NCBI RefSeq assembly: GCF_046156265.1
Contig: NZ_JAWDIR010000011.1
Coordinates: forward strand, 62,001-126,000
DNA from: CAMDHY01 sp046156265
GTDB taxonomy: Bacteria > Pseudomonadota > Alphaproteobacteria > Rhizobiales > Segnochrobactraceae
Reading direction: 5' to 3'
DNA: 64,000 nt
The translations under genes and the position numbers were made by a program. Positions 20,773-30,682 of the stretch are shown here, one piece after another (position 1 is the first letter of the stretch; every line of letters starts with the position of its first letter). The notes under the pieces are model-generated. The model was not told the DNA's origin, did no database searches, and saw nothing but the letters and a program-made list of their open reading frames with translations.

Positions 20773-22188
20773 ATGAAGATGCCCCAGGATATCGGACCGG
20801 TGCACTTCGTCGGCATCGGCGGCATCGGCATGAGCGGCATCGCCGAGGTGCTGCACAATCTCGGCTACCGCGTGCAGGGCTCCGACGTCGCCGAGGGCGC
20901 CAATGTCACCCGCCTGCGCGAGAACGGCATTCCGGTCGCGATCGGCCACGCGGCCGAGAACATCGGCCAGGCCGAGGTGATCGTCGTCTCCTCGGCGGTG
21001 AAGCACGACAATCCCGAGCTCGTGGCGGCGCGGGCGCGCTTCCTGCCGATCGTGCGGCGGGCCGAGATGCTCGCCGAGCTGATGCGCTTCAAGCACGCCA
21101 TCGCCATCGGCGGCACCCACGGCAAGACGACCACCACCTCGCTGGTGGCGGCGCTGCTCGACGCCGGCGGCATGGACCCGACCGTCATCAACGGCGGCAT
21201 CATCAACGCCTACGGCACCAACGCCCGCCTCGGCGCCGGCGACTGGATGGTGGTGGAGGCGGACGAGTCCGACGGCACCTTCGTCAAGCTGCCGGCCGAC
21301 ATCGCCATCGTCACCAACATCGATCCCGAGCACCTCGACCACTACGGCTCCTTCGACAAGGTGCGCGACGCCTTCGAGCAATTCGTCGAGAACGTGCCGT
21401 TCTACGGCTTCGCGGTGATGTGCCTCGACCACCCGGAGGTGCAGGCCCTCGTCGGCCGCATCGACGACCGCCGCATCATCACCTACGGCGCCAACCCGCA
21501 GGCCGACGTGCGCTTCCTCGACCTTTCGATGGAGCCGAGGATGTCGCGCTTCTCGGTGCTGGTGCGCGACCGCGCCGCCGGCACGGAGACGGCGATCGAG
21601 GACCTCGCGCTGCCGCTGCTCGGCCGCCACAACGTCTCGAACGCGACCGCCGCCATCGCCGTCGCCCACCGCCTCGGCATCGGCGCGGATGCGATCCGTG
21701 CCGGGCTCGCCGGCTTCTCGGGCGTCAAGCGGCGCTTCACCCACACCGGCGACTGGAACGGCGTCGCGGTCTTCGACGACTACGGCCACCATCCGGTGGA
21801 GATCTCCGCCGTGCTGGCGGCGGCGCGCGAGGCGACCAAGGGCAAGGTGGTGGCGGTGATGCAGCCGCACCGCTACTCGCGGCTGTCGAGCCTGTTCCAG
21901 GACTTCTGCACCTGCTTCAACGACGCCGACACGGTGGTGGTGGCGGACGTCTACTCCGCCGGCGAGGCGCCGATCGCCGGCGCCGACCGCGACGGCCTCG
22001 TCCAGGGCCTGCGCACCAGCGGCCACCGCAGCGTCATCGCCCTGCCGGGCCCGGGCGACCTCGCCCACCTCGTCCGCGGCCTGGTGCGCCCCGGCGACAT
22101 CGTCGTCTGCCTCGGCGCCGGCTCGATCACCCAGTGGGCGTATGCGCTCCCGAAGGACCTCGCCGCGCTGGACGGGGGCAAGGGGTGA
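20773..22188 (+). CDS. murC: UDP-N-acetylmuramate:L-alanine ligase
   Basis: First Mur ligase, adding L-Ala to UDP-MurNAc. The 471 residues show [18 protein letters not shown], the P-loop [35 protein letters not shown], and the C-terminal [15 protein letters not shown] and QPHRYSRL motifs, all typical of MurC. The ATG at 20773 is chosen because the conserved region starts within 12 residues; in-frame codons back to 20695 overlap murG. It is the last gene before the palindromic insertion that separates it from murB. Confidence 0.97.
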   Translation: MKMPQDIGPVHFVGIGGIGMSGIAEVLHNLGYRVQGSDVAEGANVTRLRENGIPVAIGHAAENIGQAEVIVVSSAVKHDNPELVAARARFLPIVRRAEMLAELMRFKHAIAIGGTHGKTTTTSLVAALLDAGGMDPTVINGGIINAYGTNARLGAGDWMVVEADESDGTFVKLPADIAIVTNIDPEHLDHYGSFDKVRDAFEQFVENVPFYGFAVMCLDHPEVQALVGRIDDRRIITYGANPQADVRFLDLSMEPRMSRFSVLVRDRAAGTETAIEDLALPLLGRHNVSNATAAIAVAHRLGIGADAIRAGLAGFSGVKRRFTHTGDWNGVAVFDDYGHHPVEISAVLAAAREATKGKVVAVMQPHRYSRLSSLFQDFCTCFNDADTVVVADVYSAGEAPIAGADRDGLVQGLRTSGHRSVIALPGPGDLAHLVRGLVRPGDIVVCLGAGSITQWAYALPKDLAALDGGKG

Positions 22189-22218
22189 GGGAACTTGCGC
22201 GAACAGTTGCGGCGGCTC

Positions 22219-22367
22219 TGTCCTCCCCCTGCCAGGGGGGAGGACAGCCGCGCCGTCAGGCGCGGCAGGTGGGGGCCCGTCAATCCCAACGCGAGCCTGC
22301 GTTCGGATTGACAGGCCCCACCCTGCCGGCTGCGCCGGCTGTCCCTCCCCCTGGCAGGGGAGGGACG
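22219..22367. repeat. 149-bp imperfect palindromic element between murC and murB
   Basis: The left half (from TGTCCTCCCCCTGCC at 22219) matches the reverse complement of the right half (ending GGCAGGGGAGGGACG at 22367) over nearly its whole length. Inner arms GGTGGGGGCCCGTCAATCC and GGATTGACAGGCCCCACC frame a small loop near 22290. Each outer arm also forms its own short hairpin around CCTGCCAGG-type cores. It contains no gene. The style resembles the GC-rich intergenic palindromes at 33111-33557. In RNA it would fold into a long stem inside the dcw transcript. Confidence 0.85.
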
Positions 22368-22390
22368 TCGTTCCACCCGGGGCGGCCGCT

Positions 22391-23344
22391 ATGACCTTCC
22401 CCGACCTCCGTCCCCTTCTCGACAAGGTTCAGATCCGCGGCTCGCTCGCGGCGAACGCGCCGCTGGCCGACCTCGTCTGGTTCCGCGCCGGCGGTCCCGC
22501 ACAGCTGTTGTTCCAGCCGGCGGACGAGGAGGACCTCGCGGCCTTCCTTCAGGCGCTTCCGGCGGACGTGCCCGTCACCGTGATCGGCCTCGGCTCCAAC
22601 CTCATCGTCCGCGACGGCGGCATTCCGGGCGCCGTGGTGCGGCTGTCGATGCGCGGCTTCGGGGCGCTGTCGGTGGAAGACGGCACGCGCATCCGTGCCG
22701 GCACGGCGCTGCCGGACAAGCGGCTCGCCGCCTTCGCGCTCGAGCACCGCATCGGGGGCTTCGCCTTCTATCACGGCATCCCCGGCGGCCTCGGCGGCGC
22801 GCTCAGGATGAACGCGGGCGCGAACGGCACCGAGACGCGCGAGCGGGTGGTGGCGGTGCGCGCCCTCGACAGCGCCGGCACGCTGCACACCCTGACCAAC
22901 GCCGAGATGGGCTACGGCTACCGCCACGCGGCGGCGCCGTCCGAGCTGATCTTCACGCAGGCGCTGTTCGAGGGGCCGGCGGAGGACGAGGCGGCGATCC
23001 GGGCGGCGATGGACGCCGTGCAGGCGCACCGCGAGGCGGCGCAGCCGATCCGCGAAAAGACCGGCGGCTCGACCTTCAAGAACCCGACCGGTGCGCGCGC
23101 CTGGCAGCTGATCGACGCGGCCGGCTGCCGTGGTCTCGCGGTTGGCGGCGCGCAGGTGTCGGAGATGCACTGCAACTTCCTGATCAACACCGGCGGCGCC
23201 ACCGCCGAGGACATCGAGCGGCTCGGCGAGACGGTGCGCGCCCGCGTGCTCGAGACCTCCGGCGTCCGGCTCGAGTGGGAGATCAAGCGCCTCGGCGAAT
23301 TCCGTGCCGGCGGCGACGTGCAACCATTTCTGGGGAGAGGCTGA
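22391..23344 (+). CDS. murB: UDP-N-acetylenolpyruvoylglucosamine reductase
   Basis: FAD enzyme that reduces UDP-GlcNAc-enolpyruvate to UDP-MurNAc with NADPH. The 317 residues contain the FAD-binding motifs ([48 protein letters not shown]), the YGYRHA segment, and the catalytic region [13 protein letters not shown] followed by [10 protein letters not shown], as in type I MurB. The ATG at 22391 has only a weak ribosome binding site and lies 23 bp after the palindromic element. It overlaps ddl by one base. Confidence 0.97.
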   Translation: MTFPDLRPLLDKVQIRGSLAANAPLADLVWFRAGGPAQLLFQPADEEDLAAFLQALPADVPVTVIGLGSNLIVRDGGIPGAVVRLSMRGFGALSVEDGTRIRAGTALPDKRLAAFALEHRIGGFAFYHGIPGGLGGALRMNAGANGTETRERVVAVRALDSAGTLHTLTNAEMGYGYRHAAAPSELIFTQALFEGPAEDEAAIRAAMDAVQAHREAAQPIREKTGGSTFKNPTGARAWQLIDAAGCRGLAVGGAQVSEMHCNFLINTGGATAEDIERLGETVRARVLETSGVRLEWEIKRLGEFRAGGDVQPFLGRG

Positions 23345-24264
23345 TGGCCGCGACGAAGCACGTCGCCGTCCTGATGGGCGGGTTCTCGAGCGAGCGCGAG
23401 GTGTCCCTGTCGTCCGGGCGCGAGTGCGCCAAGGCGCTCGAGGAGCGCGGCTACCGGGTCACCCGCATCGACGTTACCCGCAATGTCGGCCGCGAGCTGT
23501 TCGAGCTGAAGCCGGACGTCGCCTTCAACGCCCTGCACGGGCCGTTCGGCGAGGACGGCACCATCCAGGGCGTGCTCGAGTTCCTCGGCGTTCCCTACAC
23601 GCACTCCGGCGTGCTCGCCTCGGCGCTCGCCATGAACAAGGAGAAGGCGAAGCTCGTCTTCGCGGCCGCCGGGCTGCCGCTGGTCGAGCACCAGATCGTT
23701 AACCGCCTCGACGCCGCGCGCGAGCACGTCATGGCGCCGCCCTACGTCCTGAAGCCGATCGCCGAGGGGTCGAGCTACGGCGTGCTGATCGTCCGCGAGG
23801 ACGCCGAGCACCCGCCCCAGGAGCTCTTCCGCGAGGACTGGCGCTATGGCGAATTCCTGCTCGCGGAGCGCTACGTGCCGGGCCACGAACTGACCTGCGC
23901 GGTAATCGCCGACCGGGCGACCGAGGTGCTGGAGATCGTGCCCGTCGGCCACGCCTTCTACGACTATGACTCGAAATATGTTCCCGGCGGTTCACGGCAC
24001 GAAGTGCCCGCCCGTCTTTCACCGAACGTTAACCAAACCTGCCGGAAGGTGACCCTCGAAGCGCATCGCGCGCTGGGGTGCAGGGGCGTATCGAGGGCGG
24101 ACTTCCGCTTCGACCCGTCTCGCGAGGAACTGGTCCTCCTCGAAGTCAACACCCAGCCCGGCATGACGCCCACATCCCTGGTGCCCGATCTCGCGGCGCA
24201 CGACGGGATGTCCTTCGGCGAGTTGGTCGAGTGGATGGTGGAGGACGCGAGTTGCGGTCGGTAG
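23344..24264 (+). CDS. ddl: D-alanine:D-alanine ligase
   Basis: ATP-grasp enzyme making the D-Ala-D-Ala dipeptide used by MurF. The 306 residues include the N-terminal VLMGGFSSEREVSLSSG, NALHGPFGEDGTIQG, YTHSGVLASALAMNKEKAK, KPIAEGSSYGVLIV, and the C-terminal metal-binding LLEVNTQPGMTPTSL. The ATG at 23344 overlaps the murB stop (TGATG) and follows GGGGAGAGG. Length is standard for DdlB. Its 3' end overlaps the likely TTG start of ftsQ. Confidence 0.97.
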   Translation: MAATKHVAVLMGGFSSEREVSLSSGRECAKALEERGYRVTRIDVTRNVGRELFELKPDVAFNALHGPFGEDGTIQGVLEFLGVPYTHSGVLASALAMNKEKAKLVFAAAGLPLVEHQIVNRLDAAREHVMAPPYVLKPIAEGSSYGVLIVREDAEHPPQELFREDWRYGEFLLAERYVPGHELTCAVIADRATEVLEIVPVGHAFYDYDSKYVPGGSRHEVPARLSPNVNQTCRKVTLEAHRALGCRGVSRADFRFDPSREELVLLEVNTQPGMTPTSLVPDLAAHDGMSFGELVEWMVEDASCGR

Positions 24265-25154
24265 GGCAAGCGGCGACTGGAGCAAGACGGACGGCGGCGC
24301 TTCCCGGCGAGCCGCTGCCGATCGGCCGCTCCTCCTCGCGCCGCTGGATGAAGCGGCTGGGCGAGGTCGTGGAGCGGGTGCCGCGCCACGCCGGCTCGAT
24401 CTCGGCCGCCGCCCTTCTCGCCGCCTTCGTCGGCTACGGCGTCGTGCTCGGCGGCCACGGGCCCGCGCTCGTCGACTTCGTCACCGCCCGCTCCGGCTTC
24501 CAGATCTCCGCGGTCCGCCTCACCGGCCAGATCGAGACCTCCGATTCGGCGCTGCTCGCGGCGCTGTCGATCGAGCCGGGCGGTTCGCTGCTCGCCTTCG
24601 ACGTCGCCGACGCCCGCGACCGGCTGCAGACGCTGCCGTGGATCGCCTCGGCGACGATCCGCAAGCTCTATCCCGACGCGCTGTCGGTGGAAGTCACCGA
24701 GAAGCAGGCCTTCGCCCGCTGGCACGACGGCAACCGCGTCTTCCTGATCGACCGCAACGGCGTGCTGATCACCGACGAGTTCGACGTCTCCTACGACACG
24801 CTGCCGATGGTGGCCGGGCGGGGCGCGCCGGAGCTCGCCGAGGCGGCGATGGCGATGGTTTCGGCCCACGAGGCGCTCGCCGATCGGGTCGCGGCGCTGG
24901 TGCGCATCGGCGACCGCCGCTGGGACGTGCTCCTGACCGACGGGCCGACGATCCGCCTGCCGGAAGTGGGCCAGGAGGCGGCGCTGCAGGAAGTCGTGCG
25001 GCTCGAGGCGCAGGCGAAGCTTCTGCAGCGCGACGTCGCCATCGTCGACCTGCGCATTCCCGACCGCATCACCATCCGCCTGACGCCCGAAGCGGCGGAA
25101 AAGCGGCGTACCGATCTCGCCAAGCAGGCGAAGCGAAAAGGGGCGGCAACGTAA
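24252..25154 (+). CDS. ftsQ: Cell division protein FtsQ
   Basis: Bitopic membrane protein of the FtsQLB complex. About 300 residues: a basic cytoplasmic N-terminus, one membrane segment (SISAAALLAAFVGYGVVLG), then a POTRA domain (FQISAVRLTGQIETSDSALLAAL to SATIRKLYPDALSVEVTEKQAFARW) and the FtsQ beta domain (FLIDRNGVLITDEF, LPMVAG). The TTG at 24252 is preferred because GGAGG (24240-24244) lies 7 bases upstream. It would overlap ddl by 13 bp; the first in-frame ATG is 24348, which would shorten the cytoplasmic tail but keep the membrane segment. Confidence 0.93.
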   Translation: MRSVGQAATGARRTAALPGEPLPIGRSSSRRWMKRLGEVVERVPRHAGSISAAALLAAFVGYGVVLGGHGPALVDFVTARSGFQISAVRLTGQIETSDSALLAALSIEPGGSLLAFDVADARDRLQTLPWIASATIRKLYPDALSVEVTEKQAFARWHDGNRVFLIDRNGVLITDEFDVSYDTLPMVAGRGAPELAEAAMAMVSAHEALADRVAALVRIGDRRWDVLLTDGPTIRLPEVGQEAALQEVVRLEAQAKLLQRDVAIVDLRIPDRITIRLTPEAAEKRRTDLAKQAKRKGAAT

Positions 25155-26476
25155 TGCGTTTCGGCCAGCCCGACCCGATGAGCCGCCTGAAGCCGCTGTC
25201 GCAGCGGCGCTCGGCGATCGTCACCGTCCTCGACGTCGGCTCGACGAAGGTCGCCTGCCTGATCGCCCGGCTGCGCCCGCGGGATTCCGCCGACGTGCTG
25301 GCCGGCCGCACCCACGCGATCGAGATCCTCGGCTACGGCTACCAGCGGGCGCGGGGCGTAAAGTCCGGCGTCGTCGTCGACCTCGACGCCGCCGAGCAGG
25401 CGGTGCGGCTCGCGGTCGATTCGGCCGAACGGATGGCCGGCGTCACGGTCGAATCACTTATCGTCACGGTGACCTGTGGCCGCCTCGGCAGCGAGAGCTT
25501 CGGGACGACCGTCGATCTCGTCGGCGAGACCGTCAACGACGGCGACATCACCCGTGTTCTCTCCGCCGCCGGCGCCCACTCCGTCAGCGAGGGGCGGACC
25601 GTGGTGCACACCCTTCCGATCGGCTACACGCTCGACGGCAGCCGCGGCATCCGCGACCCGCGCAACATGCTCGGCCGCCGGCTCGGCATCGACTGCACCG
25701 TCGTCACCGCCGACACGGCGCCGCTGCGCAACCTGCTGCTGACCGTCGGCCGCGGCCACCTCGAGGTCGAGGCGATGGTGGCGACGCCCTATGCGAGCGG
25801 CCTCTCCACCCTGGTCGAGGACGAATCCGAGCTCGGCGTCGCCTGCGTCGACATCGGCGGCGGCACCACCTCGCTCGCGGTGTTCTCCGATCGCCATCTC
25901 GTTCACGCCGACGCCATCGCGGTCGGCGGCGCCCACGTCACCCTCGACATCGCCAACGGCCTGTCGATCAAGGTGCAGGACGCCGAGCGGCTGAAGACGC
26001 TGCACGGCAGCGCGCTGCCGGGCTCGGCCGACGAGCGCGACATCCTCACCGTCCACCCGATCGGCGAGGACGACGCGTCCTCCGCCACCCAGGTGCCGCG
26101 CGCCGAGCTCAACCGGATCATCCGGCCGCGCGTCGAGGAGACGCTCGAGATCGTCCGCGACCGCCTGGTCGCCTCCGGCTTCGCCGGCAAGATCGGACGC
26201 CGCATCGTGCTCACCGGCGGCGCGAGCCAGCTCACCGGCCTGCCGGAAGTGGCGCGCCGCATCCTCAGCCGCTCCATCCGCCTCGGCCGGCCGCTCGGCG
26301 TCGCCGGGCTGCCGGAAGCGGCCAAGGGCCCGGCCTTCGCCGCCGTGGTCGGCCTGCTGGTCTACCCGCAGGTGGTGCAGTTCGAGCAGTTCCCCATTCG
26401 TCAGTCCCGCCTGCGCCTCACGGGAACGGACGGCTACCTCGCCCGGGTCGGGCGGTGGTTCGGGAGCGCATCATGA
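25154..26476 (+). CDS. ftsA: Cell division protein FtsA
   Basis: Actin-like ATPase that tethers FtsZ to the membrane and recruits late division proteins. The 440 residues show the actin-fold phosphate loops ([27 protein letters not shown]), the adenosine motif [16 protein letters not shown], and the SHS2/1C subdomain insertion with [17 protein letters not shown]. The start overlaps the ftsQ stop by one base (TAATG). The C-terminus ([12 protein letters not shown]) resembles the membrane-targeting amphipathic helix. A 106-bp gap follows before ftsZ. Confidence 0.97.
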   Translation: MRFGQPDPMSRLKPLSQRRSAIVTVLDVGSTKVACLIARLRPRDSADVLAGRTHAIEILGYGYQRARGVKSGVVVDLDAAEQAVRLAVDSAERMAGVTVESLIVTVTCGRLGSESFGTTVDLVGETVNDGDITRVLSAAGAHSVSEGRTVVHTLPIGYTLDGSRGIRDPRNMLGRRLGIDCTVVTADTAPLRNLLLTVGRGHLEVEAMVATPYASGLSTLVEDESELGVACVDIGGGTTSLAVFSDRHLVHADAIAVGGAHVTLDIANGLSIKVQDAERLKTLHGSALPGSADERDILTVHPIGEDDASSATQVPRAELNRIIRPRVEETLEIVRDRLVASGFAGKIGRRIVLTGGASQLTGLPEVARRILSRSIRLGRPLGVAGLPEAAKGPAFAAVVGLLVYPQVVQFEQFPIRQSRLRLTGTDGYLARVGRWFGSAS

Positions 26477-26582
26477 GGCGGTGCGGAGAATCGTTGTCCG
26501 AGGGCGCGGGCCCGAGGGCGGCAGGCAGAGGGACGGACGGCCGCGGTCAAGAGCGGGCACGCCATCACGCGACGAGGCAACC

Positions 26583-28259
26583 ATGACGATCAACCTGAAG
26601 ATGCCCGACATCACCGAGCTCAAGCCCCGCATCACCGTCTTCGGTGTCGGCGGTGCCGGCGGTAACGCCGTCAACAACATGATCCAGGCGGGGTTGCAGG
26701 GCTGCGACTTCGTCTGCGCCAACACCGACGCGCAGGCGCTGAGCCTCGCCAAGGCCGAGCGCATCATCCAGATGGGCATCGCCGTCACCGAGGGTCTCGG
26801 CGCCGGTTCCCAGCCCGAGGTCGGCCGCGCCGCCGCCGAGGAGGTGATCGACGAGATCAACGACCACCTCGCCGGCTCGCACATGGTGTTCATCACCGCC
26901 GGCATGGGCGGTGGCACCGGCACGGGTGCTGCCCCGGTCATCGCACGGGCGGCCCGTGAGATGGGTATACTGACTGTCGGCGTGGTGACGAAGCCCTTCC
27001 AGTTCGAGGGCCAGCGCCGCATGAGGATCGCCGAGGCCGGAATAGAGGACCTTCAGAAGAGCGTCGACACGCTCATCGTCATCCCGAACCAGAACCTGTT
27101 CCGGGTGGCGAACGAGAAGACGACCTTCGCCGATGCCTTCGCGATGGCCGACCAGGTGCTCTACTCGGGCGTCGCCTGCATCACCGACCTGATGGTCAAG
27201 GAAGGCCTGATCAACCTCGACTTCGCCGACGTCCGCTCGATCATGCGCGGCATGGGCAAGGCGATGATGGGCACCGGCGAGGCCTCCGGCGACAAGCGCG
27301 CCAGCCAGGCGGCGGAAGCGGCGATCTCCAACCCGCTGCTCGACGAGACCTCGATGAAGGGCGCCCGCGGCCTTCTCATCTCGATCACCGGCGGCAAGGA
27401 CCTGACGCTGTTCGAGCTCGACGAGGCGGCCACCCGCATCCGCGAGGAGGTCGACCCGGACGCCAACATCATCCTCGGTGCCACCTTCGACGACGGCCTC
27501 GAGGGCATCATCCGCGTCTCCGTCGTCGCCACCGGCATCGACAAGGAGATGCGCGAGGACGTCACGCCGACCGAGGCGCGGCTCGCCGAGCTCACCAACC
27601 GCCTGCGCACCGTCACCGGCGGCAAGGCGAACGCCCCGGCGGTCGCCGCCGCGCGGGTCGCGACGGTGGAGGCCCGTGCCGCCGCTGCGCTGGAGGCCGA
27701 TCTTGCGCCCGTCGCCATCGCGGCGGTCGAGCCGATGATGGGCGACTATCACCACGCGCCGGCGCACCTCGACGCGGCGATCGACGCCCACGGCGAGGAA
27801 GTCCACTACGAGGACGAAGAGCCGGAGGTCGAGCCCTATGTGCCGCCGGTGGCGGAGCGTCCGGCCGGCGTGTCGCCGCGCATGCCGCGCCTCGAGGATT
27901 TCCCGGCCCACACGCAGGGAGCGATTCGCGGCGCCGAGCGCGAGGAGGCGCACGAGGAGGACAAGCGTCCGATGAGCCTTCTTCGGCGCATCGCGAGCGG
28001 CCTGTCGCGCCACGCCGATCACGATGACGAGCCGCCGGTCCGCGCTCCCGTCGCCCCGCCGGCGGCCCCGCGCCGGGCTCCGGTCGCGGAAGCCGCCCCG
28101 GTCGAGCCGGTCCGTCGGGCCCCCCCGCGCGCCCCGCAGGCCGATCCCTACCAGCGCGCCCGCGCCCCGGAGCAGGAGCCGCAGCGCCAGGCTCCGCGCG
28201 GACATCACGACGATGACCAGCTGGAGATCCCGGCCTTCCTGCGCCGCCAGGCGAACTGA
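26583..28259 (+). CDS. ftsZ: Cell division tubulin FtsZ
   Basis: GTPase that polymerises into the division ring. The 558 residues begin with the conserved core: [25 protein letters not shown], the tubulin signature [13 protein letters not shown], and the T7-loop region [13 protein letters not shown]. After the core (to about residue 320) comes an unusually long acidic and proline-rich linker of about 220 residues, ending in the conserved C-terminal peptide [10 protein letters not shown] that binds FtsA. Long linkers are normal in Hyphomicrobiales. The ATG at 26583 follows GAGG closely. A hairpin terminator lies 50 bp after the stop. Confidence 0.98.
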   Translation: MTINLKMPDITELKPRITVFGVGGAGGNAVNNMIQAGLQGCDFVCANTDAQALSLAKAERIIQMGIAVTEGLGAGSQPEVGRAAAEEVIDEINDHLAGSHMVFITAGMGGGTGTGAAPVIARAAREMGILTVGVVTKPFQFEGQRRMRIAEAGIEDLQKSVDTLIVIPNQNLFRVANEKTTFADAFAMADQVLYSGVACITDLMVKEGLINLDFADVRSIMRGMGKAMMGTGEASGDKRASQAAEAAISNPLLDETSMKGARGLLISITGGKDLTLFELDEAATRIREEVDPDANIILGATFDDGLEGIIRVSVVATGIDKEMREDVTPTEARLAELTNRLRTVTGGKANAPAVAAARVATVEARAAAALEADLAPVAIAAVEPMMGDYHHAPAHLDAAIDAHGEEVHYEDEEPEVEPYVPPVAERPAGVSPRMPRLEDFPAHTQGAIRGAEREEAHEEDKRPMSLLRRIASGLSRHADHDDEPPVRAPVAPPAAPRRAPVAEAAPVEPVRRAPPRAPQADPYQRARAPEQEPQRQAPRGHHDDDQLEIPAFLRRQAN

Positions 28260-28308
28260 CACGGAACCGGCCGCCGGCGCCCCCGCGGGGGCGTGCGGCA
28301 CCTCCTTC

Positions 28309-28341
28309 ACGGCGCCCGCCGATCCATCGGCCGGGCGCCGT
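28309..28341 (+). terminator. Hairpin terminator after ftsZ
   Basis: A perfect 10-bp stem (ACGGCGCCCG at 28309-28318 with CGGGCGCCGT at 28332-28341) encloses a 13-base loop and is followed by GTTCGTT, a weak U-tract. It lies 50 bp after the ftsZ stop and probably ends or attenuates the dcw transcript. An AT-richer stretch follows (about 28345-28400), and it could hold the lpxC promoter, although no clear -35/-10 pair can be assigned. Confidence 0.7.
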
Positions 28342-28555
28342 GTTCGTTAAGGGATTCAAAAGGGTGGTTGTTGTTACAAACGGTAAGGAAGCGTGATTTT
28401 GCTGGGTCGGCCGCTCTGGCTAGGTTCCGCCTACGAGATCGCCGCGCCCCCTGCGAGGGGCGGGTGCCGAACCGAGGCGATCCGGGGTCGAGCGTATTTC
28501 GACCGAGTGGCGTAAGGGCGGGTCGCACTTCGGCGGCGACCGGAAGGGACGGACG

Positions 28556-29518
28556 ATGGCGCGGGCTGGGCACGCTCTTCAGAAGACTCTCGCCGACAGC
28601 GTCTGCCTTTCGGGCATCGGCGTCCACAGCGGCGAGCCCGCCACCGTCGTCCTCTACCCCGCCGAGCCTAACACCGGCATCGTCTTCATCCGGTCCGATC
28701 TGGAAGACGGTCACGCCGGCATCTCCGCCACCTTCCGCGCCGTCACCGCCACCGAGCTCTGCACCGTCGTCGCGGACCGCTCCGGCGCCTCGGTCTCCAC
28801 CGTCGAGCACCTGATGGCGGCGCTCGCGGCCTACGGCATCGACAACGCCGTGATCGAGGTCGACGGCCCCGAAATGCCGATCATGGACGGCAGCGCCGCC
28901 GCCTTCGTCGAGGCGTTCGAGCAGGTCGGCACCGTGACGCAGTCGTCCGGCCGCCGTGTCCTGCGCGTGCTGAAGCCGGTGCGGGTCGACTCGGGCGATG
29001 CCTTCGGCGAGCTCGAGCCCTGGCCGACCGCCCGCTTCGAAGTGACGATCGCCTTCGACACCGACCTCATCGGCACGCAGTCGATCGAGTTCGAGCTCTC
29101 CCCCGGCCTGTTCCGCCGCGAGCTGTCGCGGGCCCGCACCTTCGGCCGCATCAGCGACGTCGAGCGGCTGTGGGCGATGGGCTTCGCCAAGGGCTCCTCG
29201 CTCGACAACTCCATCGCCATCGCCGGTGACCGCGTCCTCAATCCCGACGGCACCCGCTGGGAAGACGAGTTCGTCCGCCACAAGGCGCTCGACGCCGTCG
29301 GCGACATCGCGCTCGCCGGCTATCCGATCCAGGGCCTCTACCGCTCCTACAAGGGCGGCCACCGCATCAACGTCGCGGTGCTGAAGGCGCTGTTCGCCGA
29401 CCCCTCGGCCTACGAGATCGTCGAGCTCGACACCCGCCGCGAGACGGTGCGCGAGGTTGGTCACGCCGAGCTCGGAGCGGCGGTCGCCGCCGCCGCCTAC
29501 GGCCCCGAGCGCTCCTGA
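28556..29518 (+). CDS. lpxC: UDP-3-O-acyl-N-acetylglucosamine deacetylase
   Basis: Zinc enzyme of the committed step of lipid A synthesis. The 320 residues show the N-terminal TLADSVCLSGIGVHSG, the first metal ligand in VSTVEHLMAAL, MDGSAAAFVEA, RARTFGRISDVERLWAMG, the EDEFVRHKALDAVGD block with further zinc ligands, and a C-terminal KGGHRINVAVLKALF. The ATG at 28556 follows GAAGGGACGG. Its presence shows a Gram-negative outer membrane with lipopolysaccharide. It lies about 300 bp after ftsZ, so it has room for its own promoter. Confidence 0.97.
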   Translation: MARAGHALQKTLADSVCLSGIGVHSGEPATVVLYPAEPNTGIVFIRSDLEDGHAGISATFRAVTATELCTVVADRSGASVSTVEHLMAALAAYGIDNAVIEVDGPEMPIMDGSAAAFVEAFEQVGTVTQSSGRRVLRVLKPVRVDSGDAFGELEPWPTARFEVTIAFDTDLIGTQSIEFELSPGLFRRELSRARTFGRISDVERLWAMGFAKGSSLDNSIAIAGDRVLNPDGTRWEDEFVRHKALDAVGDIALAGYPIQGLYRSYKGGHRINVAVLKALFADPSAYEIVELDTRRETVREVGHAELGAAVAAAAYGPERS

Positions 29519-29757
29519 GCGCCGGAGCGACGACGCTCCCGCCGACCGCCCCCCAGCGCGACGAATTCGCCGTCGCTTCCGGGACGTCGGCCGCGGCCGC
29601 GCCATAGTTTCGCTCCAAACTCCCGCGCATCACAGCGACCGTCGACAGCCTCGCTCCACATCCGTGGCGTCTGTTCGCTGATTCGGTGTATGCGGAACGT
29701 CGCGCAGCCGCACCACGCCCCGGTCTGCCGCTGCGTTAGTCGAGCCTGGAGGGACGC

Positions 29758-30645
29758 TTGCCGGAGCCCATTTTCTCGAAGCGGACCGCGTTCTCCACGC
29801 GGGTCGCCAACTCGAGGCGGACCGTCTGGCGCCGCTCCGGCGTGCTTGCCGCCGTCGTCGCCTGCGGGCTCGCGCTCGCCGCCTGCGCCGACAAGGAAGA
29901 CGACCTGTTCCTCGACGATACGCCGGCCGACCAGCTCTACAACGAGGGCCTCGCCTACATGCAGCGCGGCGACCTCCGCGAGGCGACGCGCACCTTCGAG
30001 AAGCTCGACCAGCTGCACCCCTATTCCGAGTACTCCCGCAAGGCGATGGTGATGACCGCCTATGTCGAGTACTCGCGCGGCAACTACACCGAGGCGATCA
30101 ACTCCTCCCGCCGCTTCCTGACGCTGTTCCCGGGCAGCCCCGACGCCGCCTACGCGCTCTTCATCATCGGCCAGTCCTACTATCATCAGGTCCCGGACGT
30201 GACGCGCGACCAGGAGATGGCCGCCAAGGCGATGGGCGCCTACGAGGAGGTCGTCCGGCGCTATCCGGACTCCGAGTACGCCGACGAGTCGCGCAAGCAG
30301 GTCCTCGCCATGAAGGACCAGCTCGCCGGGAAGGAGATGGAGGTCGGCCGCTTCTATCTCTACAAGAAGGACTACATCGCCGCGATCAGCCGCTTCCGCA
30401 TCGTCATCGTCGACTACCAGACGACGCGGCACGTGGAGGAGGCCTTGGCGCGCGTCGCCGAGGCCTATTACGCCATGGGCGTCGTCAAGGAGGCGCAGAC
30501 CGCCGCCGCCGTGCTCGGCCACAACTTCCCGGACAGCCCCTGGTACAAGAGCACCTACACGCTCCTGCAGACCGGCGGCTATGGCCCGGAGAACGACAGC
30601 GGCAGCTGGATCAGCAAGGCCTTCGCCAACATCCGGCTGATCTGA
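29758..30645 (+). CDS. bamD: Outer membrane protein assembly factor BamD (ComL lipoprotein)
   Basis: Lipoprotein subunit of the BAM complex that inserts beta-barrel proteins into the outer membrane. The 295 residues start with a basic stretch and a lipoprotein signal (VLAAVVACGLALAAC) with the lipobox Cys at residue 43. TPR repeats follow (ADQLYNEGLAYMQRGDLREATRTFEKL, ALFIIGQSYYHQ, GRFYLYKKDYIAAISRF, AEAYYAMGVVKEAQTAAAVL). The start is a TTG at 29758: GGAGGGA lies just upstream and there is no later start before the lipobox. It precedes recN by 37 bp. Confidence 0.96.
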   Translation: MPEPIFSKRTAFSTRVANSRRTVWRRSGVLAAVVACGLALAACADKEDDLFLDDTPADQLYNEGLAYMQRGDLREATRTFEKLDQLHPYSEYSRKAMVMTAYVEYSRGNYTEAINSSRRFLTLFPGSPDAAYALFIIGQSYYHQVPDVTRDQEMAAKAMGAYEEVVRRYPDSEYADESRKQVLAMKDQLAGKEMEVGRFYLYKKDYIAAISRFRIVIVDYQTTRHVEEALARVAEAYYAMGVVKEAQTAAAVLGHNFPDSPWYKSTYTLLQTGGYGPENDSGSWISKAFANIRLI

Positions 30646-30682
30646 CGCCGGGGGCGCGGTCCGCGAGACGCGGGGTCGGTTG

